The notes: generated by a model not told the origin, from the letters alone. A stretch of DNA of 64,000 bases from Pelagimonas phthalicica (GCF_004364805.1 NZ_SOAP01000001.1:248001-312000); one strand, 5' to 3'; shown: positions 36,901-44,786, counted from the first letter of the stretch. Numbers and translations: made by a program.

Positions 36901-37039
36901 TGGACGTGGTGGTAAAGCTCATGGCCTGATCATTGATCGGGCTGCCACCGCTGCCATAGGTGCCCAGCACCGCGTTCAGATTGCCATCCAGCGCGGCAAA
37001 ATTGCCCAGATACCAGCCGTAATGGGTGACCGTGCTCAT
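33956..37039 (-). CDS. Large RTX protein with beta-propeller and C-terminal Hint domain
   Basis: 1027 residues. An N-terminal domain (about 1-155) is followed by a first RTX block and a propeller-like region (about 205-440, DLFLYEPESGSSTLLQSGLEPYGDIATTPDGSL). A second long RTX block runs about 445-760. The C-terminus is a Hint domain starting VICFAKGTMIRCAEGEVAIEEL, with the catalytic Cys and the histidine in VSPQHGLML. The last part is the Rhodobacteraceae-type Hint (TYRARHVFGPRVREVAKW). There is no signal peptide, so type I export is likely. Hint domains self-cleave; the cleavage product is unknown. Confidence 0.88.
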   Translation of the reverse strand: MSTVTHYGWYLGNFAALDGNLNAVLGTYGSGGSPINDQAMSFTTTSNDFNADIAENNLLDTMSFDTGSGPVTTQMEELALYNVTATLDDGSVITIQMWAMQSTNGDVILLHDAEAEKDPMETNTVVSFQITSSVAGNYSLTQSFHAEPIDMVPLDGTVDGEAGDDTISLGYDDSTGPSDGGGDQVSNDGNIIEGQGGSDSITAGSGNDTIYGDFADQAASYLITNTGDLFLYEPESGSSTLLQSGLEPYGDIATTPDGSLFGVVFNEVDLSNAGIYEIDPVTGAQTLVIDLPEGTELHSSLAADGNGGLYVSNDNAGTVTYYPSDGAGGFLAGVNAGTIPIPATDILILDDDTAWVTANGVIYQYDIDGSGNFTNETNLGMAGGDTDVFGLSLSADGQVLAYEGTGEVWSTDPTSLPLTWSSEPDAELDGGMIWGTANAVGTGGADTISGGLGDDVIAGGDGADSLLGGAGDDTLSSWSGAATMDGGDDSDTFLLYDSGGGSYAGVTIVGGEGGATDNDTIDLSALSGAVFVDFTGHETGIITNGADTISFSQIESLILTGQNDTVDATVDASMGAMDLYIDAGGGDDLIETWGVDSVGNSNVDTIHGGTGHDTISSGGADDLIYGGDGDDLISSGFANDGLGDTVYGGAGNDTINTVEGSTGTVSGVGDYVDGGSGDDSITGSDDTGGLFQGDTLIGGTGHDTISALAGDDSLTGGQGNDSLTGGDGDDTFNYSVGDGADTITDFNFGNSGSLSDGDSGNNDFIDLSAFYDDIWELHADLADDGVLNQSNDGVDGVDYSDNTQFAVGDSLSFTGASADGSSFTVENTGVICFAKGTMIRCAEGEVAIEELRPGDLVQTMDRGLCEIVNVERSDVPFSRLKKEAQSRPVWISPKLTGGEVPLIVSPQHGLMLPGRGGTRALIKAGHLARMEGGQARVMLGKRQVSYFHLMLERHEILFANGMPAESFYPGRMAVSTLGREGRARLVQLFPDLVTYRARHVFGPRVREVAKWKDLPEHIGDLIGSRVY

Positions 37040-37433
37040 GCCAGCCCCCTGCGCAAAATGCTATTCTTCGTCCACGAGGTCATTGCATCAGCCCCACATC
37101 CACCTGTGGGACAGCGACCAGACATAACAGAGCCTTAGCCCGCCCCGGCAAAACCTTGAGGCACGGCGATCTCTCGTATTCCTGGCAGTTCCCACAATTT
37201 TGAAAGGCCGACCAAGGCCCTTCCCACCACCGTTCATGATTAGGTCAGCTCTGTGAAAAAAGCCTTGCGTCCCCCGCAAGCGGGGCACGGAAATCTACGG
37301 GCAATATGAAGAAAACTTGAGGTTTGCAGCGTTGCGCCGCCAGCCCATCAGAGTTCGGCACCAGAATGTTACCCCCATTGCGCGCAAACTATGGTAATCT
37401 GCCAGTATTGATTTCAACCCAAGGATATTTCCC
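37040..37433. other. Intergenic region, no gene seen
   Basis: 394 nt between the divergent RTX-Hint and nuclease genes. It must hold both promoters; I see no clear palindrome or conserved motif. Confidence 0.4.
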
Positions 37434-38699
37434 ATGGTCAATTACGTTCGCCTCAAACGGCGCTACGGCTATTTTTCTGCCGGGGCCGAATGGGCCAAAT
37501 GGACGTCCGAGCGTTTGCTCGCCCTGCGTGCCCAGATCGCCCGCGACATCCCGCCCAAATCCGCCCGCGACACCCTGCTGATCGCCAGCTGGAACATCCG
37601 CGATTTTGGCAAATCCACCTTCAATCCCAGCCCCCGCCTGCCCGAAACCTCCTACTATATCGCCGAAATCCTCTCAGCCTTTGACATCATCGCCGTGCAG
37701 GAAATCGGCGATCTCGACCAGTTCGACCAACTGATGAAGCTCATGGGCAAGAACTGGGATTACATCATCTCCGACATGACCGAAGGTGCCTCGGGCAATG
37801 GCGAACGCATCGCCTTTGTCTTTGACACCAACCGCGTCTTCACCCGCAATGTCGTCGGCGAGGTTGTCCTGACCGAGGCCCGCGAGATCGGCGGCGACGC
37901 CACCACCGTCAAACTCCCCGCCGGCGCCCAGCTGGAAACCGAAGACGGTGTGCTGGACCTCGACAAGGGCGACCTGCTCCACCTCCCCGAAGGCCAAAAG
38001 GTCGTCGACCGCAAACAATTCGCCCGCACGCCCTTTCTCGTCGCCTTCCAGGCGGGCTGGTTCAAATTCACCCTCTGCTCGGCCCATATCTATTTCGGCA
38101 AGGCCCGCGGCGCAAAATACGACCGCCGCGTCAAAGAGCTCGCCGCCCTGGCCCGCTTCTTCAAGGATCGCAGCGCCGGTAACGACGAAAACTACATCAT
38201 CCTGGGCGACTTCAACGTCGTCTCCACCGAAGATGACACGATGAAAGCCCTGCTCGACAACGGTTTCTCCGTCCCACAAGAGCTGTGGGGCCTGGCCACC
38301 AACATGATGCGCAACGCCATCTATGACCAGATCGCCTTTCGCGTGAAAGAGAAAGAGCTCGAAATCCCCGATTTCGCCAATCACCCCAATGCGGGCGTGT
38401 TCAACTGCTTTGAAAACGTCTTTCGCGCCAATCACGATGATGGCGTGCCGCAGGGCGAGAGTTTTGACCATCTCACCGCCGAGACCTCGGATTTCGCCCA
38501 TTACCTGGACAACCTGCCCCCCGATAAGATCGAAAATTTCACCGAGGTCGAAAAGCGCGCCTATTACTGGCGCAAATGGCGCACCTGGCAAATGTCCGAC
38601 CACATGCCGCTCTGGGTCGCCCTGAAAACCGACTTCGCCGATGACTACCTGAAAGAAGCCATCGAACTCGCCGAACAGGACCTGGCGGAGGAAGATTAG
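37434..38699 (+). CDS. Endonuclease/exonuclease/phosphatase (EEP) family protein
   Basis: 421 residues. DNase I-like motifs in order: LIASWNIRDFG, IIAVQEIGDL, SAHIYFGKARG, ILGDFNVVSTEDDT and MSDHMPLWVAL. They supply the metal-binding Glu, Asn, Asp and His residues of the EEP fold. No signal peptide. Nucleic acid or phosphoester substrate unknown. Confidence 0.87.
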   Translation: MVNYVRLKRRYGYFSAGAEWAKWTSERLLALRAQIARDIPPKSARDTLLIASWNIRDFGKSTFNPSPRLPETSYYIAEILSAFDIIAVQEIGDLDQFDQLMKLMGKNWDYIISDMTEGASGNGERIAFVFDTNRVFTRNVVGEVVLTEAREIGGDATTVKLPAGAQLETEDGVLDLDKGDLLHLPEGQKVVDRKQFARTPFLVAFQAGWFKFTLCSAHIYFGKARGAKYDRRVKELAALARFFKDRSAGNDENYIILGDFNVVSTEDDTMKALLDNGFSVPQELWGLATNMMRNAIYDQIAFRVKEKELEIPDFANHPNAGVFNCFENVFRANHDDGVPQGESFDHLTAETSDFAHYLDNLPPDKIENFTEVEKRAYYWRKWRTWQMSDHMPLWVALKTDFADDYLKEAIELAEQDLAEED

Positions 38700-38761
38700 G
38701 CTGAGATTACCCGCCCCCCTATGCGCACCCGCAAAACAAAAGATACCCCTCACGTTAAACA

Positions 38762-38783
38762 CCCGGATCGCTTGCGATCCGGG
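38762..38783. repeat. Solo hairpin of the composite repeat
   Basis: CCCGGATCGC-TT-GCGATCCGGG, 10-bp perfect stem, the same stem as in copy 1 at 25293. Confidence 0.7.
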
Positions 38784-38841
38784 TCGCGCTCACAACAAAT
38801 GCATGCTTTCAGCATGACCCCGCCCCTCACGTCAAATCCCC

Positions 38842-38996
38842 CGGATTGCCCAGCAATCCGGTTCGCGCCCGACCCCGCCCCCCAGGGCGGGCGCGAATTA
38901 AAATAACCGCCACGCAAGAGAATTCGTTCAGTACCAATTCACCCAATCACCCAGCCTCCCCAGCCCACCCTCGGGCCCGGGCGCGCCCCTCCGTCG
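38842..38996 (+). repeat. Composite hairpin repeat, copy 3
   Basis: CGGATTGC/GCAATCCG, TTCGCGCCCG/CGGGCGCGAA, about 70-nt spacer, then CCACCCTCGGGCCCGGGCGCG. Ends just before the small membrane protein gene. Confidence 0.75.
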
Positions 38997-39012
38997 CGCC
39001 CCTTGCCACCCG

Positions 39013-39288
39013 ATGCGCTCTGCTTTCTACTACCCACAGTTGCGTTTCGTGAAAGACAAAGCAGTGCTTGCCTCATTTGACCCAAACTCCCTTGCTCAAT
39101 GGGCCACCATCCTAGGCCTCCCCATCGCCCTTATCGGCCTCTACCTCGCTTGGCGCGGATTGCGCAAACCCACCGCCAAGACCGTGAACACCGCCACCTC
39201 CAGCCAACGCATCCGCCAATCCGGCAGCCCGGACCGCGACACCACCAACACCGCCTATGACTCCTCAGACGTGGATCAATCCGGCTGA
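39013..39288 (+). CDS. Small membrane protein paired with TPR protein
   Basis: 91 residues with one membrane helix (about 28-48, WATILGLPIALIGLYLAWRG). A polar tail follows with two short similar elements (SQRIRQSGS and SSDVDQSG). The start is uncertain: ATG 39013 or GTG 39049, neither with a good ribosome site. Its stop overlaps the TPR gene start (TGATG), so the pair is co-translated. The tail ends in a motif like the N-terminus of the next protein. Confidence 0.6.
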   Translation: MRSAFYYPQLRFVKDKAVLASFDPNSLAQWATILGLPIALIGLYLAWRGLRKPTAKTVNTATSSQRIRQSGSPDRDTTNTAYDSSDVDQSG

Positions 39289-40637
39289 TGTTGGGGGATA
39301 AGACAGACAATTCCGTCACCGGCTCCAGCCATGTGCAACAGGCGGGCGGCAACATCACCGGCATCTCGCCCGACCTGCATCGGGAAATGCTGGAAACCGC
39401 CCTCGCCGACCTGCGCAAGGATCTTGAGGCGAAACACGCCGAGGCCAGCCGCGCCGACCGGGCCGAGCTGAAAATGCTCAACATGCAGGTCGACATGCTC
39501 AACGCCCAAATCGCCGAGCTGCAACGCAAACTGGCCGACCCCGAGGCCTCCTACGCCACAGACATCGCCCGCATCAACGACATCGCTGACCGCCTCGACC
39601 GCGAGGCCAATCATCTCGGCGAAGAGAAAATCACCGCCGCCAAGCAGGCCCTCGCCCGCTTCGACTACTCCGCCGCAGATGCCCTGTTTGAAGAGGTCAA
39701 AGCCCTCAACCAACTCGCCGTCGAACAAGTCGCCCGCGCCGAATTCGGCCAAGGCGAAATCGCCGAAGCCCGCATCGACTGGCACAGCGCCGCTGCGCAT
39801 TACCGCCGCGCGGCGGAGTTGAACCCAACCTTGGAAAACCTGAACAGGGCCAAAGCCTTTACGCAACGCGCCGGAGACTACAACGCCGCACTCCCCATTT
39901 CTCAGAAATACCTCGCCCTGGCGGAACAAGACTCTGAAGCCGAATTTGCCATCGCCCTAAACAATCACGCCGGGTTGCTCGAAACCATGGGCCGCTATGA
40001 CGAGGCAGAACCTCTCTATCGACAGGCCTTGCAGATCGGCAAAGAAACGCTTGGTAAAAGCCATCCAAACTATGCCATTCGCTTGAACAACCTCGCAGAG
40101 TTGCTCAGAAACGCGGGCCGCTATGACGAGGCAGAACCGCTCTATCGACAGGCATTGCAGATTGCCAAGGAAACGCTGGGTGAAAACCATCCAAACTATG
40201 CCATTGCACTAAACAATCTCGCCGGATTGCTCGGAAGCACGGGCCGATATGAAGAGGCAGAACCACTCTATCTACAGGCATTGCAAATTGACAAAGAAAC
40301 GCTGGGCAAAAACCATCCAGGCTACGCCATTCACTTGAACAACCTTGCCGAATTGCTCAGAACCACAGGACGCTATGACGAGGCAGAACCGCTATTTCGA
40401 CAGGCCTTACAGATTAACAAGGAAACTTTGGGGGAAAACCACCCAGATTATGCCATGCGCCTGAACAACCTAGGTGTATTATTCGGAAACCAGAGTAAAT
40501 GGGCACAGGCAGAGCCATTTGTCGCCCAAGCTTTAAATATTTTTCTAAACGTGTTGCCAGCCGATCACCCAAACAACCAAGCCGTCGCAAACACCCTCGC
40601 ATGGATCCGCGAAAACCTCGCCAATAACCAAGATTAA
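39288..40637 (+). CDS. TPR (kinesin light chain-like) protein
   Basis: 449 residues. The N-terminal NSVTGSSHVQQAGGNITG motif is followed by a coiled coil (about 40-120, LADLRKDLEAKHAEASRADR). TPR units start near 150, and from about 220 there are five 42-residue TPRs of the kinesin light chain type (GRYDEAEPLYRQALQIxKETLG..HPNYAI). Protein-protein scaffold. Likely partner is the membrane protein encoded just upstream. Confidence 0.85.
   Translation: MLGDKTDNSVTGSSHVQQAGGNITGISPDLHREMLETALADLRKDLEAKHAEASRADRAELKMLNMQVDMLNAQIAELQRKLADPEASYATDIARINDIADRLDREANHLGEEKITAAKQALARFDYSAADALFEEVKALNQLAVEQVARAEFGQGEIAEARIDWHSAAAHYRRAAELNPTLENLNRAKAFTQRAGDYNAALPISQKYLALAEQDSEAEFAIALNNHAGLLETMGRYDEAEPLYRQALQIGKETLGKSHPNYAIRLNNLAELLRNAGRYDEAEPLYRQALQIAKETLGENHPNYAIALNNLAGLLGSTGRYEEAEPLYLQALQIDKETLGKNHPGYAIHLNNLAELLRTTGRYDEAEPLFRQALQINKETLGENHPDYAMRLNNLGVLFGNQSKWAQAEPFVAQALNIFLNVLPADHPNNQAVANTLAWIRENLANNQD
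39985..40470 (+). repeat. 126-bp tandem repeats within the TPR gene
   Basis: The phrase CGCTATGACGAGGCAGAACC recurs at a 126-bp spacing (near 39992, 40118, 40370, with a variant near 40244). DNA identity is high enough for copy-number change by recombination. Confidence 0.8.
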
Positions 40638-40751
40638 CCTCCCCTAACCCATTTTAACCAAAAACATGCCTAGCAAGGGCTTCAAACCCCGCCCGTCCCG
40701 GGCAATCCCCCCTAAACTCGGCTAGAATCGGACAGATTGCCTTGGCGGGCT

Positions 40752-40771
40752 TGATCCGGGGCCCCGGATCA
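40752..40771. repeat. 20-bp perfect palindrome in intergenic GC-rich stretch
   Basis: TGATCCGGGGCCCCGGATCA, uninterrupted, in the 288-nt gap between the convergent TPR and nusB genes. Could be a REP-like element or part of transcription termination. Confidence 0.5.
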
Positions 40772-40888
40772 GGGGGCAAAGCATGGGGGGCAATCTCCCC
40801 CAAACGCGGGCGGTTTTGGACTGATTGCCCCGTTGCACAAAAACCGCCCGCCCCGTTACCGGGCACCGAGCGGTTGGTTAAGATGTAG

Positions 40889-40907
40889 GGTGGGGTTTCA
40901 CCCCACC
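40889..40907 (-). terminator. Terminator hairpin after nusB
   Basis: GGTGGGGT-TTC-ACCCCACC, 8-bp perfect stem 19 nt after the nusB stop. The T-run is short (CTACATC), so it may need help from Rho. Confidence 0.55.
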
Positions 40908-40925
40908 GCCCGCATGTCAGGGTTT

Positions 40926-41411
40926 TCAGAACGCCTCAGGCTGCGCTTCACGCGCCATATGATCCAGCACAGCGTTGACAAATTTGGTCTCTTTCCCGTC
41001 TGGAAAGAACGCTTCGGCCACGCTGACAAATTCGACAATCACAACTTTAGGGGGAGTTTCCAGCGCCACCAATTCCGCCCCCGCCGCTCGGAACAAAGCC
41101 CGCAAGGTGGTGTCGATGCGATCAATTGGCCATTTGACCACAAGGGCGCGGTCGGTCATCTGGTCGATCTTGGCCTGATAGCTCACCGCATTCTCCAAGA
41201 GTTTGGAAAACAACGAGATATCGCCATCCAACATCTCAACCCCGGCCTCAAGCTCGGCCCCAAAACGGTAGTCCAGAAACTCCTGACGCACCTTGTCCAG
41301 CGGCTGGCTTGACTGTTCCATCTGAAACAGCGCCTGCACCGCGAACATCCGCGAGGCGGATTTCATCTTGCGTTTCTGATTGCCAGACAGGTTATCCCCA
41401 GGTTGTGTCAT
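40926..41411 (-). CDS. nusB: Transcription antitermination protein NusB
   Basis: 161 residues. SASRMFAVQALFQMEQSS and the C-terminal VVIVEFVSVAEAFFPDGKETKFVNAVLDHMARE are NusB signatures. Binds boxA RNA with NusE in rRNA antitermination. Overlaps ribH by ATGA, the usual alphaproteobacterial order ribH-nusB. Confidence 0.95.
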   Translation of the reverse strand: MTQPGDNLSGNQKRKMKSASRMFAVQALFQMEQSSQPLDKVRQEFLDYRFGAELEAGVEMLDGDISLFSKLLENAVSYQAKIDQMTDRALVVKWPIDRIDTTLRALFRAAGAELVALETPPKVVIVEFVSVAEAFFPDGKETKFVNAVLDHMAREAQPEAF

Positions 41412-41959
41412 GCGAGGTCAGGTCCCTTTGCGTCGCCCGCGATCTGGATCTCATCGGTGGCGGGCTGAAACCCCACCCCCTTGCGCGGACCGCCCCACTT
41501 ACGCGCCAACGCCACCAAATGCAAGGCCGCCGCCGCCGCCCCACCACCTTTATTTTGCTCAGAAACCAAAGCCCGCACCCGCGCCTGCTCGTAATTTTCG
41601 ACGGTCAAAATGCCGTTGCCGATGCACAGACCTTGCAGGCCCAAAAGGGTGATCCCGCGTGAGCTGTCATTGCAGACAGTCTCGTAATGCGTTGTTTCTC
41701 CACGGATAACGCAGCCCAAGGCTACGTAGCCGTCAAAGTTGCTCATCCGTTCGGCGATGCCGATGGCGGTTGGGACCTCCAAGGCACCGGGCACTTCGAC
41801 AAGGTCCCAGGTCCCCCCCGCGGCCTCGATCTCGGCCTTGGCACCGGCGACCAATTCATCAGCGATATCCTTGTAGTACGGCGACACCACGATCAGAATC
41901 TTCACCGGCTTGTCGAATTCTGCACGCGGCAGAACATAGTGATTGATCGATGCCGCCAT
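41408..41959 (-). CDS. ribH: 6,7-dimethyl-8-ribityllumazine synthase
   Basis: 183 residues. VVSPYYKDIADELVAGA, VPGALEVPTAI, GCVIRGETTHYETVCND (with the catalytic His) and GNGILTVENYEQA are all present. Condenses the RibB product with the pyrimidine in riboflavin synthesis. It shares one base with the ribBX stop. Confidence 0.95.
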   Translation of the reverse strand: MAASINHYVLPRAEFDKPVKILIVVSPYYKDIADELVAGAKAEIEAAGGTWDLVEVPGALEVPTAIGIAERMSNFDGYVALGCVIRGETTHYETVCNDSSRGITLLGLQGLCIGNGILTVENYEQARVRALVSEQNKGGGAAAAALHLVALARKWGGPRKGVGFQPATDEIQIAGDAKGPDLA

Positions 41960-43086
41960 TATCCCAGCTCCGAGATTTTACGAGTGCCAACGATTTCAAG
42001 GCCATAGGCCTCAAGCCCGACCACTTTGGGGGTTGGTGAATTGGTCAACAGGATCAGATCCGACAGCCCCAATGAGGACAGGATCTGCGCACCCAACCCA
42101 TATTGGCGCAGCGTCTTGGGCGAGACCCCATCGCCGACATCCAGCTTCATCGAGGTGTCACGCAGCAGCACCACGACCCCGCGCCCTTCCTCGGCAACAG
42201 CCGTCATGGCATTTTCAAATTCATGCGCCCGACCTTTCGGGCCGACACCGATCACATCCAGCATCGGATCCATGGCATGCATACGCACCATAACCGGCTC
42301 TTCCCCGGAAATATCGCCTTTGATCAAGACGATATGCTCATCCCCATGGGTTTCGTCGGTATAGATCTTCATCTCCCACTCACCGCCAAACTCGCTGGTG
42401 ATGGTTTCGGTTTTTGAGACTTTGACCAGATTGTCATTGCGGCGACGATAGGAAATCAGGTCGGAAATTGTCCCGATCTTGAGCCCGTGACGCTGTGCAA
42501 AGGCCACCAGTTCCGGCAAATGCGCCATGGTGCCGTCTTCGTTCATGATCTCGCAAATCACACCGGCCGGGTTCAAACCTGCCAGGCGGCTCACATCAAC
42601 CGCCGCTTCAGTATGGCCCGCACGCACCAACACACCGCCGGCCTTGGCGCGCAGCGGAAAGACATGGCCGGGCGTGGCGATATCCGCTTCCCCTTTGGAG
42701 GCGTCAATGGCCACGGCAACAGTCCGCGCACGGTCCGCCGCAGAAATCCCGGTGGTCACCCCTTCGCGCGCTTCGATCGAGGTCGTAAAGGCGGTTTCAT
42801 GGCGCGACGAGTTGTTGGTCGACATCAGCGACAGGCCCAGCTCTTCGATACGATCACCGGTCATGGCCAGACAGATCAGACCCCGCCCATAAAGCGCCAT
42901 AAAATTGATAGCATCCGGGGTCGCCCATTGCGCCGGAATGATCAGGTCGCCTTCGTTTTCCCGATCTTCATGGTCCACAAGAATGAACATGCGCCCGTTG
43001 CGCGCATCCTCAATGATCTCTTCCACCGAAGAGATGGCATCTTTCCAGTTTTCCTCAACCGGACCGGGGGTCTCGTAGTCCACCAT
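41959..43086 (-). CDS. ribB: 3,4-dihydroxy-2-butanone-4-phosphate synthase with degenerate RibA-like domain (RibBX type)
   Basis: 375 residues. Residues 1 to about 215 are a complete DHBP synthase: LVDHEDRENEGDL, TGISAADRA, LRAKAGGVLVRAGHTEAAVD. The rest resembles GTP cyclohydrolase II in outline, but the zinc cysteines and the RCDCGxQL motif are absent. This matches the RibBX variant described in proteobacteria, where the second domain is not a working RibA. It heads the ribBX-ribH-nusB operon, with a MITE 86 nt upstream. Confidence 0.9.
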   Translation of the reverse strand: MVDYETPGPVEENWKDAISSVEEIIEDARNGRMFILVDHEDRENEGDLIIPAQWATPDAINFMALYGRGLICLAMTGDRIEELGLSLMSTNNSSRHETAFTTSIEAREGVTTGISAADRARTVAVAIDASKGEADIATPGHVFPLRAKAGGVLVRAGHTEAAVDVSRLAGLNPAGVICEIMNEDGTMAHLPELVAFAQRHGLKIGTISDLISYRRRNDNLVKVSKTETITSEFGGEWEMKIYTDETHGDEHIVLIKGDISGEEPVMVRMHAMDPMLDVIGVGPKGRAHEFENAMTAVAEEGRGVVVLLRDTSMKLDVGDGVSPKTLRQYGLGAQILSSLGLSDLILLTNSPTPKVVGLEAYGLEIVGTRKISELG

Positions 43087-43171
43087 ATCGCCTCCTGAAG
43101 TTCATAGTGGCAGATACGCCAGCGCAGGCTTTTTGACCAGAGGAAACGTCACGCCAAAGGCGCGCAGGGGT

Positions 43172-43482
43172 TAGGGTCAGGATGCATTGATTTGGCACCA
43201 CTGGCGCAGGAAGAGCAATAAAGCAGAGGTTTTGGACGCGCAGGAACTGGCGGGGTCAATTGCAAGCGGTCAAAGCCGCTGCTTTGCAGCGCTTCCTGCG
43301 TCTGTCTCCCCAAAGGGGAGCCAATTGTAATGGCGCACCTCTGGTGCGACAGATTTACCTGATCTTGCCCCTGATCTGCGTTACATCACCTTGAAATACA
43401 ACCAGTATTTCTGTGCCGATTTGCTTTGTCAGGAACAAGATCAGGTAAACCAGTGGCGTCAAATCAATGCATCCTGGCCCTA
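43172..43482 (-). repeat. IS630-like MITE, 311 bp, copy C
   Basis: TA-flanked. Ends GGGTCAGGATGCATTGATTT and AAATCAATGCATCCTGGCCC, imperfect inverted repeats to CCACTGG/CCAGTGG. Same length as copy A, inserted the other way round. One end sits on the TAG stop of the zinc-ribbon gene, the other just upstream of the rib operon. Confidence 0.85.
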
Positions 43483-43803
43483 GTCAAAAATGTCCTCGAT
43501 GAAATCAAACGCCTCATCAAAGAGCTTGGCCCCAAAGCCTTTGCGCTTCTTCTGCTTTTTGCGCTTTTCAACATAGCTGCCTTTTGGCGGTTTGCGATGA
43601 TCCTTGCCCTTGGATTTCTTTCCGATAGGCCGGGCCGGGCCTGCCCCGTCGATATGGGCGACACCCGCCACGCTGGATTTGATCCGCTTCAGGTCATGCA
43701 GCGGTGCCCCGCAGGAGCTGCAGACCAGCTCATGACGGGCCTTGTCCAGAACCAAAGCCGCGCGGGTTCCGCAGTAACAACAGGTGGCAATCTTGGCGTC
43801 CAT
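43480..43803 (-). CDS. Zinc-ribbon protein with basic tail
   Basis: 107 residues from MDAKIATCCYCG, after a GGATAGAGGG site. A CxxC...CxxC ribbon (CCYCGTRAALV, LVCSSCGAPL) is followed by a lysine-rich stretch (GKKSKGKDHRKPPKG, EKRKKQKKRK) and a short acidic end (FDEAFDFIEDIFD). Nucleic acid binding is plausible. No named family recognised. Confidence 0.75.
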   Translation of the reverse strand: MDAKIATCCYCGTRAALVLDKARHELVCSSCGAPLHDLKRIKSSVAGVAHIDGAGPARPIGKKSKGKDHRKPPKGSYVEKRKKQKKRKGFGAKLFDEAFDFIEDIFD

Positions 43804-43876
43804 GAACCCTCTATCCTTTTGACTTTGGGTCAATATGGGGATGCCTGAGGGAAATGTCAGCCCCTCGGTCCCATGT

Positions 43877-44656
43877 TCATGCACGCGCGGCGTATAGAGC
43901 GACAGCCGCTGCGTTGGAAACGTTCAAAGAGCCAAATTCGCCAGCAAAATCAATCCGCACCAATTGGTCCACGGTTTCTTTGGTCTTGGGGCGCAGCCCC
44001 GGCCCTTCTGCCCCGAGAACCATGGCAATCGGCGCATCCCGCCGCCCCTCGACCGCCTGTTCGATGGTCTGCTCGCCTTCGCCATCCAGGCCCAGAACCA
44101 GATAGCCCATATTCTGCAATTCAACGATCGTATCAGACAGGTTGCGCATGCGCAGATAGGGCTGGCGTTCCAAAGCGCCCGAAGCGGTTTTGGCCAAAGC
44201 CCCGGTTTCCGGCGCCGCGTGATGGCGGGTACCGATCACAGCCTGAGCGCCGAACACCTCGGCCGAACGCAGAATCGCCCCGACATTATGGGGGTCCGAG
44301 ACACGATCCAGCAGGACCAGACGCAAAGGGCGATCATCTGCCGTGATGGCCACCTCTTGCAATGCACCCCAATTCAGCGGTTTCACCTCAAGCGCGGCCC
44401 CCTGATGTACCGATTGCGGATCAAGCGGTGCTTTGAATTTGCGCGGGTCCTGGACTTCCGGTTCGATCCCCGATTCCTTGACCGCATCTGCCAGCTTGTC
44501 CGCCGCGTTTGGAGTCAGAATCAAACGCAGCTTTTCCCGGCGCGGATTGACCAAGGCATCGCGCACCGCATGCAGACCAAAAAGCCAGACGGTTTCCGCC
44601 GCAGCCGCCCGTTTTGCCTGTTCTTTTTCGATCACCCATTTCGGTTTTTGTGCCAT
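43877..44656 (-). CDS. rlmB: TrmH-family (RlmB-like) rRNA 2'-O-methyltransferase
   Basis: 259 residues from MAQKPKWVIEKEQ; a longer frame would cover the tRNA-Tyr gene. Substrate-binding N-domain (VWLFGLHAVRDALVNPRR), then the SPOUT motifs: DRVSDPHNVGAILRSAEVFGA, VLGAEGPGLR and SLNVSNAAAVALY. Such enzymes methylate G2251 of 23S rRNA. Divergent from tRNA-Tyr. Confidence 0.9.
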   Translation of the reverse strand: MAQKPKWVIEKEQAKRAAAAETVWLFGLHAVRDALVNPRREKLRLILTPNAADKLADAVKESGIEPEVQDPRKFKAPLDPQSVHQGAALEVKPLNWGALQEVAITADDRPLRLVLLDRVSDPHNVGAILRSAEVFGAQAVIGTRHHAAPETGALAKTASGALERQPYLRMRNLSDTIVELQNMGYLVLGLDGEGEQTIEQAVEGRRDAPIAMVLGAEGPGLRPKTKETVDQLVRIDFAGEFGSLNVSNAAAVALYAARA

Positions 44657-44786
44657 CTCATGCGCCCTTGCTATCTGATGTGTCTCCTTGCACCCAACAA
44701 AGATGAAAGCCAAGAGATTTTCCTGTTGACGCCGCTTTGGGTGGGCTGTATTCCGCCCCTCACGCTGACATTGGCAGCGCAACGGT

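Noticed and set aside
37674-38762. 362-codon minus-strand frame opposite the EEP nuclease
   Set aside because: The plus-strand frame has all EEP motifs; this one has none.
25160-38996. CRISPR array from spaced palindromic repeats
   Set aside because: The repeats are dispersed, not regularly spaced, and have no cas genes nearby.
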